Shown here: positions 1 through 11,388 of the stretch, in pieces
Numbering within the stretch: the stretch's first letter is position 1
How the letters are laid out: each line of letters opens with the position of its first letter
Assembly (NCBI RefSeq): GCF_023652955.1
Contig: NZ_JAKLOY010000008.1
Location: 1-64,000, forward strand
Reading direction: 5' to 3'
Origin: Geomonas sp. Red32
GTDB lineage: Bacteria; Desulfobacterota; Desulfuromonadia; Geobacterales; Geobacteraceae
Length of the DNA stretch: 64,000 bases
Notes under the pieces: model-generated
What the model was told of the DNA's origin: nothing
The model's input: only the letters and a program-made list of their open reading frames with translations
Database searches by the model: none
Translations under genes and position numbers: made by a program

Positions 1-1
1 C

Positions 2-274
2 ACCAACGTCGACACCACCGGCACCACCCAGGGCGTGTACAACACCGTGACCCGCGCTGCCGGCGGCAAGAAGATCGTCGACAACCTCTACGGCACCAAC
101 ATCATGACCTGCGCTACCTGCCACGAGGTCCACAACAAAGAGAACGCTACCCAGGACCCGTTCACCGATGGCGTGACCAGGACCCAGCTCGGCAAGACCG
201 TTACCGCTCCGAACTACTTCCTGTACGCCAAAGAGAGCAACTCGCTCATCTGCCTCTCCTGCCACGTGAAGTAA
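2..274 (+). CDS. C-type cytochrome, C-terminal fragment (cut by window edge)
   Basis: The reading frame is already open at the window edge and continues upstream, so only the last ~90 residues are visible. The fragment contains two CxxCH heme-binding motifs, CATCH and, six residues from the end, CLSCH. It ends in CHVK. The rest is rich in Thr, Asn and Gly, as in secreted multiheme cytochromes of Geobacteraceae. A downstream cytochrome gene in the same direction suggests a cytochrome cluster. The total heme number cannot be known from this fragment. Confidence 0.85.
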   Translation, partial: TNVDTTGTTQGVYNTVTRAAGGKKIVDNLYGTNIMTCATCHEVHNKENATQDPFTDGVTRTQLGKTVTAPNYFLYAKESNSLICLSCHVK

Positions 275-382
275 TGGTGCGCCGCTTAGGCGGCCCGCCC
301 GCCTCTCCTCCGGATGCCCGCAGGGAGGCAGATAAGCAAAAGAACCCGAGATCTTACTTATTATGAAAAGGGGATAGATAAA

Positions 383-3208
383 ATGAGAAAAGGACTGGCA
401 ACATTGGTCTGTCTTACCCTGGTAGCGGTCGTATGGGCGTGGGCTGCCACCGCCTACTCGACCTACTGGGTAGAGACCAAGACTACCACCCTCGGTGGTA
501 GCATCGAGGTGGCCAACAACACCGCGCTTTCCGGTGTCGGCGCCATCCGGTTCACCAGCTTCACCACCGCCAATGCCGTTCCGGTCACCGTTACCCCGGA
601 TAGCGGCTACAAGATTTCCACCGTCACCGTCGACAACGTCGCCCAGACCGTGCCGGCCACCGGCGCATACACCTACAACGGCCTGCAGACTCCCGATCAT
701 ACCGTGAAGATCGTCGCCGGCTTCGTGGGCGCCAACGCCGCCACCTCCGCCGCCAAGACCTGGCAGCTCCAGCTGCAAAACGGCAGCGCCGGCGGCACCA
801 TTTCCGGCGCCGGGCACACCCTGACCACTTACGGCATGAAGATGTACAACTTCTCCGACACCACCGCGATCCCGGTCACCGTTACCCCGGCCACCGGCTT
901 CTACGTGTCGAGCCTGTACGTCAACAGCGTGCTGCAGTCCAGCTTCCCCACCACCGGCGGTACCTACACCGTCGATCCGTCGCAGACCGGCAAGGTCTTC
1001 AACGTGACCGCCAACTACAAGAAGCAGGTCAACGTGGTGACCACCAACACCAGCAGCCCGCTGGCCGCCAACGGCATCCTCCCGGTTAACCCGAAGGTCG
1101 CCTACGGCAACGACGTCAAGCTGATCGTTGCTCCGATGGCTCCCTACAACACCGTGACCGCCATCAGCGTGACCGGTTCCACCTACACCGCCATCTCCAT
1201 GGTCGACAGCCAGGGCAACACCGCTGCTCCGTTCAAGGGCTCCGTGGTGGTGACCATCTCCAACGTAACCGGCCCGCTGAACATCTCCTACGCCGCCGGT
1301 ACCGACAACACCGGCCAGATGGGCGGCTGCACCAACACCTGCCACCTGTCCGCTTCCGCCGCGGTGCAGGCCGTTCCGGCTCAGTGGGGCGCGTCGCTGC
1401 ACAAGGCCAATGCCATCGATTGCGTCACCTGCCACCAGACCATGCCTGGCCCGGTGTTGACCTCCGCCAACAATTGCGAAACCTGCCACGGCGGTGGTGA
1501 TAAGCAGGGAGCTCCGACGGTCAACTTCCTGAACGGCGTACACTGGACCAACCAGATGAACACCTTCACCAATGCTACGACCGCCAACGCCTACCTCATA
1601 TCGGTGGAGGGGCCGAACGGCCCGGATGTCGGGCAGTGGAGCATGGACTGCACCAACAACTGCCACTTCAAACCCACTACCGTCGGAAAGGACGCCTGCC
1701 TCGCCTGCCATAACCAGCACCGTCCGGAAACCGGGCTACCGGCCGACGCCACAGCGCCCAATGCCATCTTCTTCGCCTATTCGACGCTCCCCTCCTCGGG
1801 GACGGTACCGGGGGTCGACGCCAATGGCAACCCGACCACCGAATCTCTCCAGTTTGGCTACTGGAGGCATGACACCGGCTGCGTCAAGTGCCACCACCAG
1901 GGGAACGGCGAAGGTAACGCCCCGAATCTCCTCGACAACAGCGACTTCCCGGCCGCTCCGCACTTCGATGCAACCGGCACCGGCGTCGCCTTCATGAACG
2001 CGGGCAACACCTGCGCTACCTGCCATGGGCACAACAACTCGATCAACGTCGACTACGGGCAGTCCGCCCATGGCGATGTCACCTCGTCCGCCTGGGCCGA
2101 GGGGGGGAGCGGTACTCCCTGCGTCAGGTGCCATACCACCCAGGGCTTCATCAACTACTCCACCTTCAAGGTGGTGACCCCGATCGCGGCGACCAAGTCG
2201 GTCCTTTCCTGCAACGGCTGCCACACCAGCACCGACATGGCCTACTCCCCCTTCGGCAACCTGACCACCGTCAACGGCGTGACCGGCAGCCTTCGCAAGA
2301 TTGCCGCCTACCCCGCCGTCTACACCCAGAGCGGCAGCGCCAACGTCTCCTTCCAGTTCCCCGACGTCGGGCCGTCCAACCTCTGCATCCCCTGCCATTC
2401 CGGTAGGGTGAGCGGCAAGAACATCCAGGGCCTGACCTCCAACATGGCCAACACCGGCTTCAAAAATTCGCACTACAAGGCTGCGGCAGGCATCCTCTAC
2501 AAGTCGGTCGGCTTCGAGTTCTACACCTCGACCAGCAACCCGATGTACACCGACCCCGCCACTAACACCGTATACTTCGAGCACTCCCTCATCGGCTCCA
2601 CCGGCGCCAATGCCGACGGCGTCACCGCACCGGGAACCGGTAGCCTCGGCCCCTGCGTTGGTTGCCACCTCCTCAACGGCCCGGGTCACACCCTGAAGAT
2701 TTTCACCAGGGACACCACCGGTGCCGTGACCGCGATCAACAACACCATCTGCGTCGGCTGCCACGCCGGCGACCCGGGCGCCCTTGACTTCTCCACCGAT
2801 CTCACCCAGCTGAACGGCCAGATCAACGGGTTCCAGGCGTCCCTGGGCGCCCTGCAGGCCCTGCTCCAGTCCAAGGGGATCTACTACAACAGCGCGGTGT
2901 ACCCGTACTTCTTCAAGGATGCGAGCTACAACACCACCACCGGCACCACTTCCGACTGGACGCTGGGCACCAACGACAACGCCCAAGGGAAGATGAACAT
3001 GGGTGCAGCCTTCAACCTGAACCTGTTGACGAGAGAGCCGGGGGCATACGCCCACAACCGGTTCTACGCCAAGCGACTGATCTTCGATGCCATCGACTGG
3101 CTGCAAAACGGCAGCCTCACCGGAACCATCGACGTCACCCAAATCCAGCAGATCCCGGCATTCGACGCTAATGCCGCAGCCGACTATCTCGGCACCACCA
3201 GGCCGTAG
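383..3208 (+). CDS. Secreted 12-heme c-type cytochrome with N-terminal beta-repeat region
   Basis: A 941-residue exported cytochrome, probably periplasmic or outer-surface electron transfer. I start it at the ATG at 383, preceded by AAAGGGG, because this gives a clean signal peptide (MRKGLATLVCLTLVAVVWAW); an in-frame ATG at 314 would add 23 charged residues. Residues ~30-310 hold three related Gly/Thr/Val-rich beta-type repeats (each with VTPxxGY-like segments). Hemes start at ~residue 320: ten CX2CH motifs (CVTCH, CETCH, CLACH, CVKCH, CATCH, CVRCH, CNGCH, CIPCH, CVGCH twice) and two CX3CH motifs (CTNTCH, CTNNCH). A strong terminator follows. The substrate cannot be told from sequence. Confidence 0.9.
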   Translation: MRKGLATLVCLTLVAVVWAWAATAYSTYWVETKTTTLGGSIEVANNTALSGVGAIRFTSFTTANAVPVTVTPDSGYKISTVTVDNVAQTVPATGAYTYNGLQTPDHTVKIVAGFVGANAATSAAKTWQLQLQNGSAGGTISGAGHTLTTYGMKMYNFSDTTAIPVTVTPATGFYVSSLYVNSVLQSSFPTTGGTYTVDPSQTGKVFNVTANYKKQVNVVTTNTSSPLAANGILPVNPKVAYGNDVKLIVAPMAPYNTVTAISVTGSTYTAISMVDSQGNTAAPFKGSVVVTISNVTGPLNISYAAGTDNTGQMGGCTNTCHLSASAAVQAVPAQWGASLHKANAIDCVTCHQTMPGPVLTSANNCETCHGGGDKQGAPTVNFLNGVHWTNQMNTFTNATTANAYLISVEGPNGPDVGQWSMDCTNNCHFKPTTVGKDACLACHNQHRPETGLPADATAPNAIFFAYSTLPSSGTVPGVDANGNPTTESLQFGYWRHDTGCVKCHHQGNGEGNAPNLLDNSDFPAAPHFDATGTGVAFMNAGNTCATCHGHNNSINVDYGQSAHGDVTSSAWAEGGSGTPCVRCHTTQGFINYSTFKVVTPIAATKSVLSCNGCHTSTDMAYSPFGNLTTVNGVTGSLRKIAAYPAVYTQSGSANVSFQFPDVGPSNLCIPCHSGRVSGKNIQGLTSNMANTGFKNSHYKAAAGILYKSVGFEFYTSTSNPMYTDPATNTVYFEHSLIGSTGANADGVTAPGTGSLGPCVGCHLLNGPGHTLKIFTRDTTGAVTAINNTICVGCHAGDPGALDFSTDLTQLNGQINGFQASLGALQALLQSKGIYYNSAVYPYFFKDASYNTTTGTTSDWTLGTNDNAQGKMNMGAAFNLNLLTREPGAYAHNRFYAKRLIFDAIDWLQNGSLTGTIDVTQIQQIPAFDANAAADYLGTTRP

Positions 3209-3233
3209 ATCTCCTTGCAGTAACTGCCATAGG

Positions 3234-3263
3234 CCCCGCCTCGAAAGAGGCGGGGTTTTTTTT
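3234..3263 (+). terminator. Rho-independent terminator after the multiheme cytochrome
   Basis: Nine-bp stem CCCCGCCTC / GAGGCGGGG with a GAAA loop, followed by eight T. It lies 25 bp past the stop codon. Confidence 0.93.
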
Positions 3264-3456
3264 GTCTGCACCGCCGGCCGCTGCCCAGGAGCTTGCCTCC
3301 CAAGGGCGGTCTCACCCCTGTGGTGGCATCAGAGGCCATCGTCGCGATGTAGTTCGCCGTCCGGGCTCAAGTAAAGGTAAGAGTTGAGGGTCGAGATGGT
3401 GAGGGGAATCACCCCGGACCTCCGGGAGGTCGACGAGGTTACAGTGGTCGAGGCGG

Positions 3457-3536
3457 CCTTGCCAGTACCATCATCGTTGCCTTGCCAGTACCATCATCGT
3501 TGCCTTGCCAACGCCATCATCATTGCCCTGCCAACC
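3457..3536. repeat. 23-bp direct tandem repeat, about 3.4 copies
   Basis: The unit CCTTGCCAGTACCATCATCG plus TTG begins at 3457 and 3480 (identical); a copy at 3503 differs at three positions (AACG for AGTA region, CAT for CGT). A partial fourth copy starts at 3526. The unit is not a multiple of three and lies outside any credible gene. Confidence 0.85.
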
Positions 3537-3785
3537 TTATCTGTCCGGGCTAAGGGTGCCAGGGCTGGCTCCACCGAAGGGGAATTTACCCATGACCGCG
3601 CCCTCACCTGCGACGGAATGGGCGATGCAGGGGGAAGCGGAGGTCGAAAAACGACATGAGGGGGATGTAGAGGAGGGAACCTGCTCCTGCGAAAACCGCA
3701 TCTCTTCCTTGGCGGCGGTGAGCCTTCCCGCTTTATTCCGGCCCGGCACAAGCATCGCTGGAGCATCAACAAGTCGCTGCTGCGC

Positions 3786-3818
3786 AAAAAGGCCCGCAAC
3801 CATGTGTGATTGCGGGCC
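3786..3818 (-). terminator. Rho-independent terminator of the cus operon
   Basis: Read on the minus strand: GGCCCGCAA, 10-nt loop, TTGCGGGCC, then TTTTT. It lies about 120 bp past the cusA stop codon. Confidence 0.85.
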
Positions 3819-3936
3819 TCCAGGTATCGAACCTGCTTTTAACAGTTACTACAACTGGCTCTTATTCCCTCCCCTCGTGGAGGGGAACCTTTGATCGGGG
3901 CAAGGAGGGGAAATGCCAGTGGTCAAATCCCGGCGG

Positions 3937-6900
3937 TCAGTGCTTCATCCCCGAGTACTTCAATTTCCCTTTCTTCAGGTCGTGCTTCTTCATCAGCACG
4001 AAGATGACCGGCGTCATGATCAACACGTGCACCGCCGAGGAGATCATGCCTCCGATCATGGGGGCGGCAATCGGCTTCATGACGTCGGCGCCGGTGCCGC
4101 TCGACCACATGATCGGGATCAGGCCGATCAGGGCCACGGCTACCGTCATTAGCTTGGGCCGCAGGCGGAGAACCGCTCCTTCGAAGGTGGCGTCGTAGAT
4201 ATCCTGCTCGGTCACCGGCCCTTTCAGAAGCTTCCGGTCCAGGGCCTCGTGCAGATAGATGACCATGACCACCCCGGTCTCGACGGCGATGCCGTAAAGG
4301 GCGATGAAACCGACCCAGACCGCAACCGACATGTTATATCCCAGCGCCTTGACCAGGTAGACGCCGCCCACCAAGGCGAAGGGAACCGAGAGCATGACCA
4401 TGCTCGCCTCCAGCGCCGAGTGGAAGGTGAAGTAGAGCAGGATGAAGATGATCAGGATGCCGGCCGGCACCAGGATCTGCAGCCTGGCCTTGGCCCGCAC
4501 CTGGTTTTCCCACTGTCCCGACCAGGCGACGTAGTACCCCGGGGGAAGCTTCAACTGCTTCTCAAGCACAGTCTTGGCCTCCCCGACGAAGCCTCCCATG
4601 TCGCGCCCCCGCACGTTCAGGAAGACGATCGAGCGGAGGAGCCCCCCTTCGCTGTTGATTTCCGGGGCCCCGGTAGAGACCTTGATTTTGGTGACCAGCG
4701 ACATCGGCACCTGGACCGGCGTGTCGCCGTTCATGCCCGAGACGAGCATCCGCTGGATGGCCGGGATGTCCCCCCTGAGGTCGCGCATGTAGCGCAACCG
4801 GATCGGGAAACGATTGCGGGCTTCCACTGCGGTGGTGAGCATCTCCCCGCCGAGAGCGGTGCTGATGATATCCTGGACATCGCCGACCTTGACGCCGTAG
4901 CGGGCCGCCGCCTCGCGGTCGACGTCGATGTCGACGTAGTTGCCCCCGGTCACCCTCTCGGCCACCACGTCAGCCGCACCCGGCACCGTCTTGAGGATAC
5001 CCTCGGCCTGGACCGCCAGGTCCTTCAGCACGTTCAGGTCGTTGCCGAAGATCTTTACCCCGAGGTCGGTACGGACCCCGGTGGAGAGCATGTTGATCCG
5101 GTTGATGATCGGCTGGGTCCAGCCGTTACGCACCCCGATCTGCTGGAGCTTGCCGTCCAGTTCCGACACGATGTCGGCCTTGGTGATGCCGGGGCGCCAC
5201 TTGCTCTTATCCTTCAGGATGATGATGGTCTCGAACATGGAGACCGGCGCCGGGTCGGTGGAGGTCTCGGCGCGCCCCACCTTTCCGAGCACATGCTCCA
5301 CCTCGGGGACGCTCTTGATGATGGTGTCCTGCACCTGGATCAGCCGCTTAGCCTCGGTGATCGAGATATTGGGGAGGGTCACCGGCATGTAGAGGAGACT
5401 TCCCTCGTCGAGAGGAGGCATGAACTCGCTTCCGATCGACATGAACATCGGGATGGCAACGGCGAGCGCGATGACGTTCAGGAAGATGGTGGTCTTCTTC
5501 CACTTCAGCACCCAGCGGATGACGGGCGAGTAGAGCTTGATGAAAAAAAGCGACACCGGGTTCGAGCTTTCCGGCGGCATCTTCCCCCGCATCAAGAAGA
5601 ACATGAGGACCGGCACCAGGGTGATGGCGATAAACGCCGACCCCATCATGGAGAAGGTCTTGGTGAAGGCGAGCGGATGAAAAAGCTTCCCTTCCTGCCC
5701 TTCCAGCATGAAGACCGGGACGAAGGAAAGGATGATGATGGCCAGCGAGAAGAAGATGGCGCGGCCGACCTGCTTGGCGCTGGCGATGATGACCTCCAGG
5801 CGCTTCTCATTGCGCTCCTCCGGGGGCATCTCGGACAGGTGCCGGTAGCAGTTCTCCACCATGATGACCCCGGCATCGACCAGCACCCCGATGGCAATGG
5901 CGATCCCCCCGAGCGACATGATGTTGGAGCTGACCCCCATGAGTTTCATGGTGATGAAGGAGATCAGCACGGAGATCGGGAGGGTGAGCACGATGACCAG
6001 GGCGCTCTGGAAATGGAGGAGGAAGACCAGGATCACCAGCGAGACGACGATCGACTCCTCGGTCAGCGCATGTTTCAGGGTTTCGATGGCGCGCTCGATC
6101 AGGTCGCTTCTGTCGTAGGAGACCATGATCTTCACCCCGGGAGGAAGCCCCTTCTCAAGAGAGTGGATCTTCTCCTTGACCCGGTCGATGACGTCCTTGG
6201 CGTTTTCTCCGTAGCGCATGACCACGATCCCGCCTACCGCCTCACCCTGGCCGTTCATGTCGAGGAGGCCCCGGCGGATCGCCCCGCCCATCTGGACGGT
6301 GCCGAGGTTTTTCACGTAGATCGGGGTCCCCCGCGAGTCGGCCCCCACCACGATGTTCTCCAGGTCGGCGGGCGACTTCACGTACCCGGTGCCGCGGATC
6401 AGGTACTCGGCGTCGGCATGTTCCATGAGCCCGCCGCCTACGTCGTTGTTGGATCGCTTAACGGCCTCCATCACCTGTCCCACCGTCACGTTGTAGGAGA
6501 AGAGACGATTGGGGTCGAGGTCGATCTGGTATTCGCGCACGAAGCCGCCGATGGAGGCGACCTCGGCCACGCCGGGTACCGTGTTGAGCTGGTAGCGGAC
6601 GAACCAGTCCTGGAGGGTCCGCAACTGTTCGAGGTCGTACCCTTTTCCTTCCAGGGTGTACCAGAATACGTGGCCGACGCCGGTGCCGTCGGGTCCGAGC
6701 GTCGGGGTGACCCCCGAAGGGAGGAGCGAGGCGGCGTAATTCAGGCGCTCGAGGACGCGGGTCCTCGCCCAGTAGATGTCGGCCTTGTCGTCGAAGATCA
6801 CGTAGATCATCGAGAAGCCGAAGGCGGAGGAGGCGCGGACCGCCTTCACCATGGGAAGCCCCTGCAGGTTCACCGCCAGCGGATAGGTGACCTGGTCCTC

Positions 6901-7083
6901 GACGACCTGCGGGGACCGGCCGGGGTAGTCGGTGAAGACGATCACCTGGTTGTCGGAGAGGTCCGGGATGGCGTCCACCGGGGTCTTGTAGACCGACCAG
7001 ACGCCCCAGGCGATGATGAGGGCGAAGAGCATCAAGATGATGATGCGGTTCCTCGCGGAGTAGTCGATTATTTTCTCGATCAT
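3937..7083 (-). CDS. cusA: CusA-type heavy-metal RND efflux pump, inner-membrane subunit
   Basis: A 1048-residue proton-driven RND transporter of the CusA/CzcA family, the expected full length. The N-terminal TM segment and the motif [15 protein letters not shown] are typical. TM4 carries [10 protein letters not shown], which includes the acidic proton-relay residue. The three methionines forming the Cu(I)/Ag(I) site in E. coli CusA appear conserved in context: [15 protein letters not shown] and INMLSTG. This favours monovalent copper or silver over divalent zinc or cobalt. It is the last gene of cusC-cusB-cusA, 40 bp after cusB, and has its own terminator downstream. Specificity is inferred from these residues only. 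Confidence 0.95.
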   Translation of the reverse strand: MIEKIIDYSARNRIIILMLFALIIAWGVWSVYKTPVDAIPDLSDNQVIVFTDYPGRSPQVVEDQVTYPLAVNLQGLPMVKAVRASSAFGFSMIYVIFDDKADIYWARTRVLERLNYAASLLPSGVTPTLGPDGTGVGHVFWYTLEGKGYDLEQLRTLQDWFVRYQLNTVPGVAEVASIGGFVREYQIDLDPNRLFSYNVTVGQVMEAVKRSNNDVGGGLMEHADAEYLIRGTGYVKSPADLENIVVGADSRGTPIYVKNLGTVQMGGAIRRGLLDMNGQGEAVGGIVVMRYGENAKDVIDRVKEKIHSLEKGLPPGVKIMVSYDRSDLIERAIETLKHALTEESIVVSLVILVFLLHFQSALVIVLTLPISVLISFITMKLMGVSSNIMSLGGIAIAIGVLVDAGVIMVENCYRHLSEMPPEERNEKRLEVIIASAKQVGRAIFFSLAIIILSFVPVFMLEGQEGKLFHPLAFTKTFSMMGSAFIAITLVPVLMFFLMRGKMPPESSNPVSLFFIKLYSPVIRWVLKWKKTTIFLNVIALAVAIPMFMSIGSEFMPPLDEGSLLYMPVTLPNISITEAKRLIQVQDTIIKSVPEVEHVLGKVGRAETSTDPAPVSMFETIIILKDKSKWRPGITKADIVSELDGKLQQIGVRNGWTQPIINRINMLSTGVRTDLGVKIFGNDLNVLKDLAVQAEGILKTVPGAADVVAERVTGGNYVDIDVDREAAARYGVKVGDVQDIISTALGGEMLTTAVEARNRFPIRLRYMRDLRGDIPAIQRMLVSGMNGDTPVQVPMSLVTKIKVSTGAPEINSEGGLLRSIVFLNVRGRDMGGFVGEAKTVLEKQLKLPPGYYVAWSGQWENQVRAKARLQILVPAGILIIFILLYFTFHSALEASMVMLSVPFALVGGVYLVKALGYNMSVAVWVGFIALYGIAVETGVVMVIYLHEALDRKLLKGPVTEQDIYDATFEGAVLRLRPKLMTVAVALIGLIPIMWSSGTGADVMKPIAAPMIGGMISSAVHVLIMTPVIFVLMKKHDLKKGKLKYSGMKH

Positions 7084-7123
7084 GGATACTATCCTTAGTT
7101 CGGTGGTTTCTGGTTGCGGATGA

Positions 7124-8503
7124 CTACATCTTCATGTCGTTCATATCCATGCCGCCGTTCTTTTTCGGAGCCGGTCCCGCCGGAGGTTTCGCCCCCCCTT
7201 TGTCGTCCATCTTCATCCCCGGCATGCTCTCGTGGCCGCCGCCACTGCCCCCTTTGAGCTGGGCCTCCGAATCGATCAGGTAGCCGCCGGAGGAAGCCAC
7301 CTTCTCCCCGTCGTTTAGCCCGGAAAGGATCTGGATGTTGGTGCCGTCGCGGTACCCGACCTGGACGTCACGCTGTTCGAACATCCCGGGCTTGGTCTCG
7401 ACCCAGACGACGTGGCGGGTACCGGTATCGATCACCGCGCCGGTCGGGAGCACGATGGACGATGCCAGCGGCACCTTGAGGGAAGCGTTGACGAACATGT
7501 CCGGCTTGAGCTTCAGGCCCGGGTTCGGAAGCTCGACCCGCACCTTGACGGTTCGGGTCTTCGGGTCCAGGAACGGGTAGATGAAGGAGACCCTCCCGTG
7601 GAAGATCTTGCCGGGATAGGACTGGGAGACGATCTCGGCCCGTTGCCCCACCTTGATGTTCGGGAAGTCGTTCTCGTAGACCTCCGCCTCGACCCAGACC
7701 GTCGAAAGATCGGCGACGTTGAAGAGCGGATCCCCCACGTTCACGTATTGCCCCTGCTGGACGACCTTTTCGATCACCACACCGGAGAGAGGGGTGTAGA
7801 TCGAGAGCCGGATGTTCGGCTCCCCGCCCTTCTCGAGCCGGGCGATCTGCTCGTCCTTCACCCCTAAGAGCTTCAGGCGCTGGCGAGCCGAGGTAACGAG
7901 CCCCTCCCCGCCCTGGGAAATGGCCTGGATGGTGGAGCTCTTGAACTGCTCGCGGCTTTTGAGGGCCAGCAGGTATTCCTGCTGGGCGGCAACCAGGTCG
8001 GGGGAATAGATCTCCGCCACCGGCTTCCCTTTGGAGACGTAGGCCCCGACCGTGGTGACGTAGAGCCGGTCCAGCCGGCCCGCCACCCAGGAGGTCACCT
8101 TACCCTGCCGGGACTGGTCGTACTGGACGATGCCGACGGCATTGATGTCCTTGGAAAGCGGCATCGACTTCGCGACCGTGGTCGCCACGTTGGCCATCAC
8201 CATCTGGGTGGGCGAGAGAGATACGTGCCCGAGCATCGCCGCATCCGGCCCTCCCGCCTGCTGGGCTCCCCCTTCCACCTTCTTGATGAGCGCCATCCCG
8301 CAGATGGGGCAGGTCCCGGGCTTGTCCTTGATGATGAAGGGGTGCATGGCGCAGGTGTAAAGAACCTTCCCTTGCTCTCCCTGCTTGGCCTCCTGCCCCC
8401 CCTTGGTCCCGTTCCCGTGCGACCAGAGGTAGTAACCTCCCGCGCCCCCAACGACCAAGATGGCTATCGCCGCCGTTACCGCAATCGTTTTCTTCGAATC
8501 CAT
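7124..8503 (-). CDS. cusB: CusB-like periplasmic adaptor with heavy-metal-binding domain
   Basis: A 459-residue membrane-fusion protein linking CusA to the outer-membrane channel. One N-terminal TM/signal segment (residues ~8-28) is followed by a short heavy-metal-binding domain (~48-75) with the typical CAMHP and CPICGMAL motifs. Barrel-sandwich, helical hairpin and beta-barrel regions follow. The C-terminus is rich in Met and His (SMPGMKM, then GGMDMNDMKM), plausible Cu(I)/Ag(I) ligands. The start ATG is preceded by GAGGGTAA. The gene is 51 bp downstream of cusC and 40 bp upstream of cusA. Confidence 0.93.
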   Translation of the reverse strand: MDSKKTIAVTAAIAILVVGGAGGYYLWSHGNGTKGGQEAKQGEQGKVLYTCAMHPFIIKDKPGTCPICGMALIKKVEGGAQQAGGPDAAMLGHVSLSPTQMVMANVATTVAKSMPLSKDINAVGIVQYDQSRQGKVTSWVAGRLDRLYVTTVGAYVSKGKPVAEIYSPDLVAAQQEYLLALKSREQFKSSTIQAISQGGEGLVTSARQRLKLLGVKDEQIARLEKGGEPNIRLSIYTPLSGVVIEKVVQQGQYVNVGDPLFNVADLSTVWVEAEVYENDFPNIKVGQRAEIVSQSYPGKIFHGRVSFIYPFLDPKTRTVKVRVELPNPGLKLKPDMFVNASLKVPLASSIVLPTGAVIDTGTRHVVWVETKPGMFEQRDVQVGYRDGTNIQILSGLNDGEKVASSGGYLIDSEAQLKGGSGGGHESMPGMKMDDKGGAKPPAGPAPKKNGGMDMNDMKM

Positions 8504-8554
8504 GGTTACCCTCGCTGTATGGAAATTGAATCCGTATCCTTTAGTGGTGCGCCG

Positions 8555-9829
8555 TTACTGCAGGCTCTTCCCTACCAACGCTTCGAGCTGGGCCTGTTTC
8601 ATCTGGTAGTCGGCCATCGAGTCGTAGAGCTCGCGTTCGTAGTTGAAGAGCGTCACCCTGCTGTCGAGGAGGGTGAGGAAATCGACCTTGTTCACCCGGT
8701 AGCCGATGGTGGCCGATTCCAGCGCCTGCTCTGCCTGGGGGATGATGCCGGTCTTGTAGAGGTCGATCAGCTTCCGCCTCCGCTCCATCTGCGCCAGGAG
8801 GTCGGCGATGCCGGCCTCTATCGTGTTTCGTGCGGCCCTGAGGTCCTCGGTGCTCATGTTCACCTCGGATGACGCCTCGGCGACCATCGCCTGGCGCCGC
8901 TCCTTGCGGACCGGAAGATTGAAGGTGACCCCGAGCGAGTACATGTCGTCCCCGTTGCTTCCCATGGCGGGGTCGCGCTGCATGTATTCGAAGGAGACGT
9001 TGAAGTCCGGGTAGGACTCCTTGCGAGCCAGCTTTACCCCGGCCTCGCTCTTCTCGATCTGTGCCTTGAGGCTTTTCAGCAGGGGACGGTTATCGAATGC
9101 CATCGCCTTAAGCTGCTCGGCGGTGAGGGCGGGAGGTTTGATGTCGAAATCGGGGACCGCCCCGACGGGAGTATCGGCCGGACGGTACAGGAGCGCATTG
9201 AGGTTTGCCTGCAGGGTCTTCCGCTGCTGATCGAGGGTGATCCGCATGTCCAGCATCTTGGAGCGCTCCACCTGCGCCTTGAAGATATCCTGCTGGGCCC
9301 CCTGCCCGACCGAGTACTTGTTCTCCGCGAGGGCGACGAAATCGTCCATCAGCTTGATGTTACGGTCCACGATGGCGGCCGCCCGGTCGGTGAAATAGAT
9401 CTGGTAATACGCCTCGCTTACCATCCTCCTCAGCTCGAGTTTCCGCTCGTCGACCTGCCAGCGGTAGGAATCGGCCTCCTTGGCGGCCATCTCGGCTTTC
9501 AGGTCGCGCTTGCCGAAGTACGGGAGCTGCTGCGAGATCCCGATCACCTTCTGGGTCATGGAATCCTTGCTCAAGTTGAGCGGATCGTTGACCAGCCCGT
9601 TCTGGATCTTCAGCATCAGCATGGGGTCGTCGAAGGCCCGCGCCTGGACGATGCGGCTCTCGAACGCCCGCCATCGGGCATCGGAACTTTTCAGGTCGGG
9701 ATTGTTGGCCAGGGCCTGGTCGATGAGAGGAGGAAGCTTTTCCGCTGCCAGGTTCCCTTCCGCCATCACCGGCTGGATGATGAGGGAAGAAAACAGCAAG
9801 GTCAGAGAGATGGTGGACCGGGGATTCAT
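8555..9829 (-). CDS. cusC: TolC-family outer-membrane channel (CusC role)
   Basis: A 424-residue outer-membrane efflux protein with a signal peptide (ends about VMAEG). Two long helical outer-membrane-efflux repeats follow, rich in Ala, Leu, Glu and Arg, as in TolC. It is the first gene of the cus operon, with AAGGAG eight bases before the ATG. There is no lipobox, unlike E. coli CusC, so it is TolC-like rather than a lipidated channel. Its upstream region holds a putative sigma-54 promoter and activator sites. Confidence 0.88.
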   Translation of the reverse strand: MNPRSTISLTLLFSSLIIQPVMAEGNLAAEKLPPLIDQALANNPDLKSSDARWRAFESRIVQARAFDDPMLMLKIQNGLVNDPLNLSKDSMTQKVIGISQQLPYFGKRDLKAEMAAKEADSYRWQVDERKLELRRMVSEAYYQIYFTDRAAAIVDRNIKLMDDFVALAENKYSVGQGAQQDIFKAQVERSKMLDMRITLDQQRKTLQANLNALLYRPADTPVGAVPDFDIKPPALTAEQLKAMAFDNRPLLKSLKAQIEKSEAGVKLARKESYPDFNVSFEYMQRDPAMGSNGDDMYSLGVTFNLPVRKERRQAMVAEASSEVNMSTEDLRAARNTIEAGIADLLAQMERRRKLIDLYKTGIIPQAEQALESATIGYRVNKVDFLTLLDSRVTLFNYERELYDSMADYQMKQAQLEALVGKSLQ

Positions 9830-9864
9830 GACTGCTCCTTAATAGCTGATGTCGCCCAATGCAC

Positions 9865-9881
9865 TACACATGGCATGCCAG
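9865..9881 (-). promoter_or_regulatory. Putative sigma-54 promoter of the cus operon (weak match)
   Basis: Minus-strand CTGGCATGCCATGTGTA: the -24 part CTGGCATG fits well, and the -12 part GTGTA deviates from TTGCW. The GG-to-GN spacing is correct. It lies about 35 bp before cusC and 58 bp below the paired GAATATTC-like sites. Confidence 0.45.
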
Positions 9882-9922
9882 CCCTGCAACCCACCGTTAT
9901 ATAACGGGACACAGGGCTGGCA
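9876..9922. promoter_or_regulatory. Nested inverted repeats in the cus promoter region
   Basis: Outer arms TGCCAGCCCTG (9876-9886) and CAGGGCTGGCA (9912-9922) are a perfect 11-bp inverted repeat. Between them lies a perfect 14-bp palindrome CCGTTATATAACGG (9894-9907). The outer left arm overlaps the proposed -24 element. It could be an operator or a read-through terminator of the upstream operon; there is no T-run. Confidence 0.5.
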
Positions 9923-9939
9923 CCGGCAAGTCCGTTGGA

Positions 9940-9967
9940 GAATATCTGACAGTAGGGGCGAATATTC
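9940..9967. promoter_or_regulatory. Paired activator-site candidate (UAS) upstream of cusC
   Basis: GAATATCT at 9940 and GAATATTC at 9960, exactly 20 bp apart, in the context GGAGAATAT and GAATATTCTACG. The same arrangement occurs at 16602-16629 and 17545-17572. Confidence 0.65.
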
Positions 9968-10029
9968 TACGAAAAGGTAAGTCCATTTTATTCGTATCGG
10001 CTAAGAGTTTCGCACCCTTGAGCCCTTAA

Positions 10030-11384
<1,355 letters not shown>

Positions 11385-11388
<4 letters not shown>

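Larger units (their letters stand above)
3264..3936. other. Intergenic region without a convincing gene
   Basis: About 670 bp between convergent transcription units. Several short open frames exist on both strands, but none has a ribosome binding site plus a protein-like composition. It holds a 23-bp tandem repeat (3457-3536) and the terminator of the cus operon (3786-3818). Nothing else is recognisable. Confidence 0.6.

Noticed and set aside
1736-3271. A 511-residue open frame opposite the multiheme cytochrome
   Set aside because: No motif, biased composition, and it runs through the terminator of the cytochrome gene.
3815-3845. Short T-arm-like sequence (AGGTTCGATACCTGG on the minus strand)
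   Set aside because: No acceptor, D or anticodon arms can be built around it, so it is not a tRNA; at most a remnant.
4249-7098. A 949-residue open frame on the plus strand opposite cusA
   Set aside because: It is extremely rich in Asp, His and Gly, has no domain, and lies wholly antisense to a conserved RND gene. Such frames arise from GC-biased codons.
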